In this document: positions 33,101 through 52,579 of the stretch, one piece after another | Layout of the letters: every line of letters starts with the position of its first letter | Position numbering within the stretch: position 1 is the first letter of the stretch | NCBI RefSeq assembly: GCF_021134715.1 | Contig: NC_060025.1 | Location: 3,224,001 to 3,288,000 of the forward strand | Direction of reading: 5' to 3' | DNA length: 64,000 nucleotides | From: Daphnia pulex | Taxonomy: Eukaryota; Arthropoda; Branchiopoda; Diplostraca; Daphniidae | Program-made: the position numbers and the translations under genes | The notes under the pieces: model-generated | What the model was told of the DNA's origin: nothing | Seen by the model: only the letters and a program-made list of their open reading frames with translations | Databases searched by the model: none

Positions 33101-34920
33101 GGAATTCCGGCGGCGGCAAAATAAAAACTTTTTTTTTTCGTCTCCAGTGACATTTTTTTTTTCTTCTTCTTCTCTGTTAACTTTTCCTTTTTTCTTTCTT
33201 TTATTTTCTGTTTTAGAAAAAAGGGAAATTCATTTTACTGGTCTCTCCCCTGGACAAGACAAAAAAAAAGATTATACCTGGGCCGATTTTTCGAGGTCGT
33301 TGATTAATTGCAATTCAATCGAGATTAGACACATTGTTTTTATTTTGGTAGACGGGCAGCTCTTCCATTAAGTCTAGTGGGGGGGGGGGGGACTCGGCCA
33401 CCGGTTTTTTATAACAGGGGGGGGTTGTAGCCCTAGAGTAGATGGTATCATCTTCAAAAAAAAAAGAATATAAATTCCTTTATATTTTTGACCTTATACG
33501 TCGTCTGGGGGTGAAATGTCGCTTGGTCTGGAACAACACGAGAATTCCATATGTTAAAGGAAAAACCAAATTTTAAAAGCTTTTTTTTCCCTTTTGATGA
33601 TGAAAATAACAAGTTGCCCACTGGACCAACGAGGAGCCCACAAAGTGATGAATTTGGTTCTTTTGATGGGAATCGCTCCTCTTTTTCTCTCTCTCTCTCT
33701 CTGTTAAAGCTCATTTTTACGCGTTCCTTGTTTTTCGACTTTTTCTCTCTCTCTCCATAGACGAGAGAAGAAGAAGAGATGAACAGGTGATCCGTCATCC
33801 GGGTTCTACTCCATCTCTTTCGGTTTATATATTAGCATTCTCTCTATATCGCAGACAACATCCGATAACTTCTGTCTGGGGACACACACACACAACACAT
33901 TGGGAAAATGTTTTTCTTTTCTCTCGATTTGGGATGGACAACAATCCGGTTTCTCTCTCTCTCTCTCAACCGGGGAAATTCTTGTCTTCTTTTTATGGCT
34001 CTTGTCTGTGGAATTCATTATTCGGAATCAAATTGTTAATCGCAGGGACATTTCTTTTTATATTTATTTATATTTTGTATTTTTTGTTTGGTTTTGTTCT
34101 AAAGGTACACTAAACCCATTTCCGGGATTGGCATCGGAGCTCAGAAATACAATGCGGAAGTTCGAGTGTCTAGAAGTGATGTCGATTCCCATCTGGTCCA
34201 GCTCAGCGATCGGCTTAGACACGTCAGACAGGTAAAAATATAAATATTTGAAATTTGATTTAGATTGAATTTAATTTTTGTGAATTATTATTATTTTTGT
34301 TGTAGGTTTTGATTAGTAAAACGGTGGCAGCTCCCGAGCCCGACTCTTTGGTGATGGCGGATTTCGGATCAGGATCGCCAGATGGTGGAAGCAACGAAGG
34401 TTCTGGCAACGGCGCCGGAACTGGCATGGGAGGCGGACACGGCCGAGGCGGATGGGATGGATCTGATTCGGAGCCGGATGACGATGGCACTGGAGGAGTT
34501 GGACACGGATTTCCCGATGGCGATCTGGACGGTTCCGGCTCCGGCCAGGGACCACACCCTGGCGGCGACTGGGAGGACAGCGAGAGCGGAGGCGGAGGCG
34601 GAGGCGGAGGCCAATCCAAGAAACCGGGTAAGTCGATAAATTCAAACGAGACAATGACGAATGTTGTATTTTTTGTTTATTTTTGATCGAAATCCAAAGG
34701 ATCTGACGACATTGAAATCAACGGTGAAACGACGCCACGCGTCACAGTCAACGGACCGACAGGAGGAGGAGCTGGTGGAGCGGCCGGAGGAGGAGGAGCC
34801 GGAGGAAGTGGAGGCAGTTCCGGAAGCAGCCGGACATCAAATATCTCGTCGTCTGCCTTGCTTGCCCTCTGCCTCGTCGTGGCTCTCAGAGTCTCATCCA
34901 GCTTCCGGCCATTTGTATAG
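24133..34920 (+). CDS. dally: Glypican, dally-like heparan sulfate proteoglycan core protein
   Basis: Glypicans are GPI-anchored heparan-sulfate proteoglycans that shape Wnt, Hedgehog and BMP gradients. Seven exons (24133-24349, 25433-25591, 28287-29101, 32080-32405, 34105-34231, 34306-34627, 34700-34920) join in phase to 728 aa. A signal peptide covers about residues 18-40 (ending ARALPAS). The Cys-rich core follows: CEGERTCCPANVE, FFDDLFPRLY, YVDCLRHAQ, PFGEIPRRL, VCRGLCSNVARGCLA, EKKVKKMCG and CWNGQRF. GAG attachment sites are Ser-Gly near acids: SSGDD (about 413-417) and several SG pairs at about 570-655 (GSGSPDGG, DGSGSGQG, EDSESGGG). The C-terminus has a small-residue stretch, then a hydrophobic tail (ALLALCLVVAL), typical of a GPI signal. 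Introns 1-4 are 1.1-3.0 kb; the last two are about 70 bp. The EKKVKK.CG phrase favours dally (GPC3/5) over dlp (GPC4/6), with moderate certainty. Family certainty is high. Confidence 0.9.
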
Positions 34921-35563
34921 AGAGTCTTAACACATACACACCCAACACACTCCCTACCCCCTCCCACTGCACACACAACACACTACACAGACACTTTTTT
35001 AACAAATTGAATGCAATAATCGGTACTTTTTTTTTTTAATTTTATGACTTTTGACCCCCTCCCCCCTCGCTTACAATTTACATTCAAGTCTAAAAAAAAG
35101 AAAAACTTAAACAAATTAATTTTTTTTGGCCCAACTTTTTTTTAAATTTGAATATATTTATATATAAATGACACACACACACACACACACACGCAAACAC
35201 ACATTATAAATATAAGTAGGTGTAGCGCTCGTGTGATAGCAAAGCCTCGCATGTGTTGCCTGTACGGTGTGTGTGTGTGTGTGTGTGTGTGGATGGGGGG
35301 AAAGAGGAATTGATTTCGGGGGTATTAGCAGACGCCACCGCCATCTAGCGTTCGGTTTGGTTATCTCACACACACACCCTCTTCATCTCTCAATTCTCTT
35401 TTTATTATTCATTTCAATTAATTTAATGTCGAAAAAATGAATTAATACTTTCACATTCACTTGACGACGTTTGATAGCTAAGGCGTCCGCGTGTGTATGC
35501 AAATAATGACTAATGCTGATACTTAGTAATACTAAAACAAGAAATGAAACAAATAATAATAAT
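34921..35563. other. Glypican 3' UTR/flank with CA and GT microsatellites
   Basis: No gene is present. A (CA)n run near 35171-35190 and a (GT)n run near 35268-35291 lie about 80 bp apart in opposite sense, so the transcript could fold into a hairpin. AT-rich sequence continues to the edge of the DIRS element. Confidence 0.5.
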
Positions 35564-35633
35564 AATTTGTAAATTGTTCGAGCGAGCTTTAGCTCGCGAT
35601 GAGCAATTTGGATTGTTGGGGGAATGGAGTGAA

Positions 35634-35755
35634 GACATTGACTGTGTGCGACCTCTATATTTCAGCTGCTTCTCAGCAAACAAAAGAACAACAAAAACGG
35701 GGGATAGGTGAGAGATGGCGCTCAGGTGGGCGGACCTTTCCCTTAGACACATCAG
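35634..35755. repeat. DIRS inverted terminal repeat, 3' copy
   Basis: From GACATTGACTGTGTGCGACC to AGACACATCAG this segment is the reverse complement of 38189-38310, with no visible difference over 122 bp. The near identity suggests a fairly recent insertion or late homogenisation despite the broken internal genes. Confidence 0.85.
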
Positions 35756-36037
35756 AATTGGAAGCAAAAACAAACTGTGGATCTGGCTTAACGGAAAATG
35801 TGTAAGGTGATCCATGGTTCAAATGGCCTATTTGTTGTTGTTGTTCTGATCGCCTTTATTGGCGGGATTGGGTGAGCCACGGTCGAAATTGGATCTGCGG
35901 CTATCATTGTTGTATCTAGCAAAAAGATAGAAGGAAAGAGGAATTAGTGGGCCGTCAATAATCAGATGCTGCACCTAATTCAAGTTAAATAATATAATGA
36001 TAACGGGAATGAAGTGGGCGGGATGGGTGGTTAGAAG

Positions 36038-36149
36038 ACAGTCAATGTCTTCACTCCATTCCCCCAACAATCCAAATTGCTCATCGCGAGCTAAAGCTCG
36101 CTCGAACAATTTACAAATTGTCGGTAAATTCGTTCGACATTGACTGTGT
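36038..36149. repeat. DIRS internal complementary region (ICR)
   Basis: The left two thirds (36038-36119) are the reverse complement of 35564-35643, the extension of the right end. The remainder (about 36116-36149, from AATTGTCGGTAAATTCG) is the reverse complement of 38303-38330 and the start of the left repeat. The two halves overlap at AATT. In the DIRS replication model the ICR templates joining of the two ends into a circle. Confidence 0.85.
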
Positions 36150-36381
36150 CTTTAAAGCAAGATATAATCAGATATAATAAGATATAAGATAAGACCCCCT
36201 GATGGTCGACAGTTACCAACGCCTGATTGAAAATTGGAGCTCGTGGGAGCCCTGCTGGACTGTGTAACATGGATGCGCCACCAAATCGGCATTTCGTCTA
36301 AAAAGGCGTCAATACTCTTTCATACGAATAGTTGTCGGAGGGTTCCTTCCCACCGTGCTGCAGCTCTTGCTGGAATGAAAA

Positions 36382-36573
36382 TTAACAAGGAAAAGCTAAT
36401 ACCTCCTTGACGCCAGACAACAGAGAGTTGTGGTTCCGTTGCTTACACCAACTGCTCCAAGCGACCTCAGCGGACTGGTATGCAGGGTGCGTATTCGATC
36501 GAATTGCTCCCAGTATGAGCTCGATAATTTCCTTCGGAAAGGTTCGTTCTTCCAGACAACTCCGGAGAACCAC
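36382..36573 (-). pseudogene. Tyrosine recombinase N-terminal fragment of the DIRS element
   Basis: The frame reads LRSCLEERTFPKEIIELILG and continues with HPAYQSAEVAWSSWCKQRN and LLSGVKEVLAF. This is the helical core-binding part of YR proteins, where a Y(Q/N)SAW..W..WC phrase precedes a VL.FL helix. The catalytic domain with R-H-R-Y is not found downstream, where frames are broken and then meet the ICR. The fragment is therefore non-functional. Confidence 0.65.
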
Positions 36574-36750
36574 CGAGCGATAAAACAGATGGATTCGTTC
36601 CTGTCAATGGATGACCCTCCCCCAACGGGGAGATCAGCCTACTTGGATGGGAAGAGAAGGAGCGGAATTTCCGTTGCTAGCTCTATCAGGGACGGGAGGT
36701 CAGTGGTGTTGCTAGGGCAATCTCGGCTAGTTTCCTAGTCCTTATTCGTT

Positions 36751-37279
36751 TCATACTGCCCCCCTCCCTTCTTTAAAAAGGATGCATCCGACGCCCTGGA
36801 CAAATCCGTCGTCGGGAAAACTGAGCGGACGGCCAGATGTAAAATCTGCCTTTGAAACCACCCAAGAAGGATTTCTAAGAGCCTCTTGTAAACGTGCCGA
36901 AAGCGTAAATTGCTCTCTTGACCTGATCAGATGATCATCCGGTTTGGAATCTAAGGGGATCCGAAGAGCACGGAAGTGTGCTGGGGCAATTCTATACCCG
37001 TGCGCCGAGATTAAAATCTCATCCCAATAAAGTTCGAGGCGAAGGTCGTTCTTCCGCAGGAAGGTTACCACTCCCCTTGCTAGTCTGGTGAACGCCCATC
37101 ACATTGAGTTTAAAACGAAGGAGGGGGGGGGCACGAATTCGAAGAAAACGCCCCCATTTAAACTGAAGGAATTTCAAAAGGCCTTCAAAAATAGGAAAAA
37201 AAATTGAGACCGACAAGTATGAGTCAATCAAGTTCAACTTGGTGAGCCAACCCGCTCCCGAATAATTGGACGGGATCAC
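36751..37279 (-). pseudogene. Reverse transcriptase / RNase H remnants of the DIRS element
   Basis: GWLTKLNLIDSYLSVSI and FLQFKWG (frame 37019-37279) match the DWLTKLDLKDAYLSVPI...LRF.W segment of DIRS-like RTs. LRKNDLRLELYWDEILI (frame 36751-37071) matches the LRK.GIR...YLDDILI catalytic motif, with LDD changed to WDE. The two pieces lie in different frames and the palm segment between them is scrambled, so the RT is dead. Confidence 0.7.
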
Positions 37280-37366
37280 AAATAGAATTTAGTTGTAGAT
37301 ATGGGGCCACCGTTGATAAATTCCACCGATCGAAAGCCGGTCTTGACAATTTAACATAAAAACGCG

Positions 37367-38158
37367 CTATGCGTCCAAGAGAAAAAACCCATAAAAGGAA
37401 AGGAGAATAGATTGGACATACCGAGATCCTTTAAAATTGGAATAGCGACCGCCTGAAGATGAAGGGGGGTGGCTGAAATCGCGACTCGATTGGCGTTGAT
37501 CATGACCACCTTTAGATCCGGGCGCGCGAGGGGCTCCCGCGTTTTCGAGAGCGTTCAGAGTTTTCACTTGCTCGACCAGGGCCTGGGTGAACTTCGGACC
37601 GAAGAGGTGTTCTCCACCCGTTGGCAGGACAGCTTTGTCGTCTAGCAGTCCAATATTCTGCGGGTAGATTTGGGCCAGAATGTTGCGGCGTCGCGCGTTC
37701 GTGATGTCGTGGTACACCACCGCCCAGAGCTTCAGAGCTGTTTTGACCGCCTTGGCGTCGGCTCGGGATTTCTTCTTTTTCTTGAGCCGACTTGCTAGAA
37801 ACATGATGGGCTTGACTAAGTCAAGGATCTTGAAGGTTTGATTTCTGTAGATTTTCTCGATTGGGTCGATGTTGACCTTGGCTGCCGAAGATGACTTAAC
37901 TGCCTTCAGCCGGATGTAGAATGCATCATCTAGATTGGGGTTGATCAGCAGGTCGGCGTTCTTCTTTAGCTTGGGTCTAAAGGCCTCTCTAGCACTTTTC
38001 GCTCGAGTGTCATCTAAACCCGATACGACCCAGTCGGCCAAACTAGCTGACTTTTCACTTGAGAGACGAAATTTCTTTACGCCTCCTCTTCTTGATGAGT
38101 CGGAGCCTGAACTACTAGAATTTGAGCTAGAATCGCTTGACTGTTCGGGATCCGACAT
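37367..38158 (-). CDS. DIRS gag-like protein
   Basis: This is the only long open frame of the element (263 aa). A Ser-rich acidic N-terminus is followed by a basic/helical region (DWVVSGLDDTRAKSAREAF, SRLKKKKKSRADAKAVKTAL) and the stretch LWAVVYHDITNARRRNILAQ and GGEHLFGPKFTQALVEQVKT. This is the arrangement of DIRS/PAT-type gag proteins, which probably package the RNA. It starts about 30 bp inside the 5' terminal repeat border. The last 20 or so residues (after SRYVQS) are hydrophobic and may be intron read-through or an altered end. Assignment rests mainly on its place inside a DIRS structure. Confidence 0.6.
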   Translation of the reverse strand: MSDPEQSSDSSSNSSSSGSDSSRRGGVKKFRLSSEKSASLADWVVSGLDDTRAKSAREAFRPKLKKNADLLINPNLDDAFYIRLKAVKSSSAAKVNIDPIEKIYRNQTFKILDLVKPIMFLASRLKKKKKSRADAKAVKTALKLWAVVYHDITNARRRNILAQIYPQNIGLLDDKAVLPTGGEHLFGPKFTQALVEQVKTLNALENAGAPRAPGSKGGHDQRQSSRDFSHPPSSSGGRYSNFKGSRYVQSILLSFYGFFLLDA

Positions 38159-38330
38159 GATGTTTGCACAACGAGAGCGAAAAGAGATCTGATGTGTCTA
38201 AGGGAAAGGTCCGCCCACCTGAGCGCCATCTCTCACCTATCCCCCGTTTTTGTTGTTCTTTTGTTTGCTGAGAAGCAGCTGAAATATAGAGGTCGCACAC
38301 AGTCAATGTCGAACGAATTTACCGACAATT

Positions 38331-41023
38331 CTGAAGGGATTGCGGAATTTTTTTTTGAAGTTTTGGGTGGGAAAAGGGGGGTTTATTAGAGGGGGAAAAA
38401 ATTGGGGGGCATGACCCGACTTCCGTCCAGCAAAATAATTGAATTCAAATATTTGCTCTGTATTTGACGACGACAGCAGCCATCGAAGATGATTCCCTCC
38501 TCTTTTTAATAATTTTTTTGAAAAACAATAAGCAATTCGTTCGCGTTAGATTCCACACATTTTTTTTTTTGAAAATAAAAGTTAAAAAATAAGAACGATT
38601 TGAAAATAGTAAAAAAAACGGGAATTGCGCGACCCCCGAGCCCCTAGTCAGTGCAACAAAAGTTCTGTCGCGCGCCAAGGGTCAACAATTTGAAACAAGG
38701 AAGGAACAAGAGAGAGATTTGAATTGAATGGGATCGAATTTAATGGACTATACTAATAGCACTACTACTACTATTACTTACAAAATCTCATGCCCCACTA
38801 CATTTTTAAAAAATAAAAACACGCTTTCTTTTTAAATTTTTGTCGTGAAAAAAAAACTAAACTTGGAAAAATGAATTTGGAACTGGAAAAGCGATTTAAT
38901 TCCGATTATTTCCCCACCACATTTTCTCTGCGCTTTTCTTGAAATATCCGCGTTCGAAGCGCACGACACCAATTTAAAAAAAAAAAAAATAATAATTTCC
39001 CGCGTTTTGAAAAAGAAAAAATGTTTTTCCTTCCCCGTTGTAATTTGCATTAAAAAAAAGACCCAAAATTAATTTTTTGGTTTGAAACATTTTTTTTCTG
39101 AATAATTATTTAGTGTATTATTAATTGATTAAGACCGTGCCAAATTCGATTCATCCTCGTTTAAAGGCTCTCCACACTCCCTTCTGATTTGGTTGGTGAA
39201 AAATATGCAAAAAATCGATAAATGAATTTTTGTGTTTTCTTTTTTGAATTGTACTGTACAGTCCCCTCCTTCACGTTTCTTTTTTTTTCGAATTACTATT
39301 ACATTTTTCTACATTCTTTTTTTTCCGCAAAAAAAAAATTAAAAATAAAAACTAAAAAAAAAAAAAAAAGAGAATTTCGAAAAAATAAAATTGCGACGTT
39401 GTTAGTGGTGAAAAAAAGAAATTGTTTTGTTCTCTCGGAAACAAAGAACTTGTTCATTTTTGTTGCTGTTTTTAAAAAAACATTCAAATTGTGTCTTTTG
39501 TCTCTTTCTCTCTCTCTCTCCTTTTTGATCGATTTGTTTCTTTTTTGCTCGTGTTTCCCTCCTCCTCCGTTCGTGGAATGCGTGAAATGTGATACCGCCG
39601 AATGTGGACGACGATCGAGCTCGATCTTGTATGTAAATGTGCTGCGTGCGGATGATGAAGAAAAAGAAGAAAAAAAATAACAAGAACAACAACAAGAACA
39701 CACAACAACCAACCAACAACAACAATAATAATAAATATTGAAATGAAAATTGAATCGAGGGGCCGTCTAGAGTCCCGATCTTTTTTGTTTTTGATGGAAT
39801 TTGTAGAATACAACAACAAAAAAATGATGAAAATTGATGGCGAAAAGTTGTTGGCTTATTTTCTTTCTAGAATCGATAGTCGTAACTCTGCGGATTTGCG
39901 TGTGTGTCTGTGTGTCAAAAGTTGCTGACGACTTCCCTATCCTTTACCAAGTTTCTTTCTTGGCAGAATGGGAAATCCCGTTGCGGTTCCCCGTGACCGA
40001 AAGAGTTGTCGGAATAAAGATGTGTCCATATTATGTGGAGACAGACAGACGCTGCTGACGTCATCCCGATTCCCATCCTCTCTCTCTTGTGGATCCCGTT
40101 GGGTCCGTTCCCTGTAAAAAAAAGAAATGGTATTGTGTTACCGTAGGCGGAAGGAAATGGCATCACGGCCGTTCCCGCGTGAGTATTGATGAAATCGGGC
40201 TGACACACTTGAATTCGAATTTCTTCCATCGGCCGATTCAAGGGGAAAATCATTTTGCATCAGCTGCACAAATTCATTAATTCGTTTTATTATTTTTTGA
40301 TTATTGTTCAGAAAAGAAAAGAATGGGTGTGTGACTGTGTGTGTTGTGTTGTTGCAACCTTGACGATCCCCTCCCCTTTCACACACGAGTCGTCACCAAG
40401 AGCTTGTCAAAGCCACCGCTAGGCGTCATCCGGAAAAACATGGCCGCTGTGTTGGGAGGTGTGTGTTACATTACCAACATACAGTACGTTAGTCGGATCG
40501 TGGAAAAAGACTAGGCTTGATGGTGCGGATGATTAAGCCGATCGCGGGGGTGGACGAGATGAACGCGTTCGACATTCTTCGTCCGTGTTATTAATTGAGA
40601 AGAGTTACAATTGCCTCGTTGCAGCAAGAGCAGGAAGGCAGAAGAAAACTCTTGTTTCCAGTTGTGTGTGTGTGTCTTGAGGAACGGGGGCGGATGTTTT
40701 GTGGAGCTTTTCACAAGACTTCACGTCATTTGGGTCTTCCCCCCCTCTTTTGTACGTGTTTTGTGTATGTCTTGTGTGTTGTCAAGAAAGGCTGCTGTGT
40801 GAGGGTGCCAAGTTGAAACAGTGGCTCTGACTCAGTTTCTCCATTTTTGTGTGAATCATTAAGTGCTGCTGCATCAGATATTTCCCTGCCCTTCCCATTC
40901 ATCGTGGACCAAATCCTCAACATTCGCTCTGGGACTCGGGGAGTGTCACTGTCCAGAAGACTTGCTCAGTTGGGGGTAGCATTTTGTTACGGGGAGTAAG
41001 TCTGCACATCTCATTGAGCAACA
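38331..41023. other. Intergenic and 5' leader region of the msn gene; no gene recognised
   Basis: The left half is extremely AT-rich with poly-A/T runs. GT-rich microsatellites occur near 39897-39915 and 40325-40350. From about 40850 the sequence becomes more balanced and probably contains the msn 5' UTR. Open frames here are short and show no domain. Confidence 0.45.
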
Positions 41024-50493
<9,470 letters not shown>

Positions 50494-52579
50494 ACTTACT
50501 ACAGAGTGACGGAGGAGATTATACAGCAAACGAAGACGTAAGCAATCCTGGAAGAAACTACAGCAGATAATCTAGCCGTGAATAATAGTTAAAAAGTAGT
50601 ACCCAACAAGCTCAACGTTGTAAGGCAAACAAAAAACAAAAAATTAAGAAAATACCAAAACAGGGCACATCCACACACACATAATTTTTTTGCTGTACTT
50701 GCGCCACATTCGACGGAATTAACTCATCACGGGCCGTAAGAACAATTAACAAAAAAAATGTTCATACAGTAAAAAAAAATACTAAAAGTAAAAAGGCGGA
50801 AAAGTCGTTCTCATCACGCAGACTTCACTTGCCTTTTTTGGGGGGAAACAAATTTAAAGGGAAGAAAAAAAAATGCATTAAACACAATACCATTTTTTAA
50901 ATTTTCAATTTTTTTTTTTTTTTTCCTTGTAAATATTTTCATATGCATCCGGAAAAAATGGGGGGTAAAAATTCAACAAAGCATAGATTTTTTTTCAGCC
51001 AGCTTTAATTCAATAGAAAAAAAATGTAGTCCACAGATCGTTTCCTCAATTTTTGGTATTTTTTTTTTTTTTTTATTATTATTTGCAAATCCATCTGCTT
51101 TCTTGTCTTTTCTGGTTACTCTCTCCTTCGCCTCCCTCATTATGTATTTTTGCTTTTCCATTCTGTCGATAATTAGTCCCCCCTTTTCCGTTTTGGCATA
51201 CGTGAAACACACACAGACACGGGCATTGGATCCCTGGGAATAGGAAGAACTTGGCAATCTCCGTTTTTGTTGTTCCTTTCGGATTTATTTTTTAAAATTA
51301 ATTCATTGAAAATGCCTTGCAGACTTGTTTAACCTTTCATCAGAAGAGATTATTCTTCCCTTTTTTAAACAAAATAAATCGTAATAATTTTTGTCCCGCC
51401 ATTTTTTTTTTTTTACCAAAATTCTTGAATTGAAAATTGGGAAAACAAAACCCTGTTTGTGCTGTGCTGTGTGTTTGTGTTGCCGTACATGATGTGTGTG
51501 TGTGTGTGATCTTTAATCTTGTCTCTCTATTTTTCAGCGTTTATTTTTCTTGAATGCTCCCAGGAGCTCAAAAACGTGGACGATCCAGCGTGTTGCGTTT
51601 TTCATTTTCTTGTCCTCCTCCCGGCCCAACAAATTTATTCGTTTTCTTTTCTTTTCGTCCTCTTCCGCCCGCCCCTCCCATTCATTCTGCTGTTCTTTAT
51701 TCGCCACCGATTCACATTGAAGATGATGTGCACGATTTTTAACCAAACTGGGGCTTTTCTGTTTCATCAAAGAGTTGAAAACAAACAAAAAAAAGGAAAC
51801 AAAGAATACAGAGGTAACACATCGATCGATCATGTTTTTTCTTGCGTTTTTCTCATCTAGGTAACGACCAAGAGGATGCGACCTATTGAACTTTAAACTA
51901 GCATTAGCGCCTTTGCAAAACTGAAGCCCCGCGCGATTCATCTACTATTGTTGAGGGTAAGATATTTTGTAATTTAAGGTACATGCCACGCGTTTTATTC
52001 CTCATGTTAGCTCCTTAGCACGAGCGCGTACTTTTAAGTCTCGTGTTTTATAATATGCTTTGGGATTGAAAATTTTGGAAACACAGTACAAAGCTCCTTG
52101 AAAGTTCGATTTTTTTAAAATTCCGAGGAATGGAGTTAATAAGGAAATGGAGTTTAATAAGGAAAATGCATTGAAATTCGTCGTCGAGTTTCGGGACCTC
52201 AAACAACTATTTTTAAAAGAAAATAACTTTAAGATACGTAAGGGACAATATGACTTGTAAATTCAGTTAAGTTAACAACCACGTTTTTATTCCACACACA
52301 ACCAGTACAAATCGGGAAACCTCTTTAGGTGGAAAACTGTATCGATGCTGTTGGCACCGCCCTTCCGCAGTAACTTGAATCTGTATAATACGAAATCATC
52401 CTTTTTTTCTTGGTTTTCAACCACCCGGAAATTAATTGCGTCTCATCAAATTCCTAAATCATTTGCTTCTCCTTTCATTTCTTACGAAATAAAAAAAATA
52501 TTCAAATGCATAAAAAAACAATAATTATTTGCTTATAACGTACATACAATACTAAATCATTCCTTATAAACTTACGTCG
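50494..52579. other. Convergent 3' flanks of msn and FANCA
   Basis: AT-rich sequence with many poly-A/T runs and a (GT)n near 51493-51508. It should contain both 3' UTRs. No additional coding exon is recognised. A strong donor-like sequence on the - strand (GACGTAAGT, near 52570-52578) follows the FANCA stop directly, so a further spliced 3' exon is possible. Confidence 0.45.

Larger units (their letters stand above)
35564..38330 (-). mobile_element. Degenerate DIRS-type (tyrosine recombinase) retrotransposon
   Basis: DIRS elements lack LTRs and integrase. They carry inverted terminal repeats, an internal complementary region (ICR) that matches both outer ends, and gag, RT/RNase H and tyrosine recombinase genes. 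All structural parts are visible. The 122-bp terminal repeats lie at 35634-35755 and 38189-38310. The end extensions are 35564-35640 and about 38303-38330, and the ICR at 36038-36149 contains the complements of both ends joined around AATT. On the - strand a gag frame (38158-37367) is followed by broken RT and recombinase relics. At 2.77 kb it is about half the usual 5-6 kb, so it is internally deleted and immobile on its own. DIRS elements make no target duplication, and none is seen. Confidence 0.85.

Noticed and set aside
39222-39725. Overlapping 107- to 152-codon frames on both strands
   Set aside because: Phe/Lys-rich translations of poly-A/T and microsatellite DNA; typical of AT-rich intergenic sequence.
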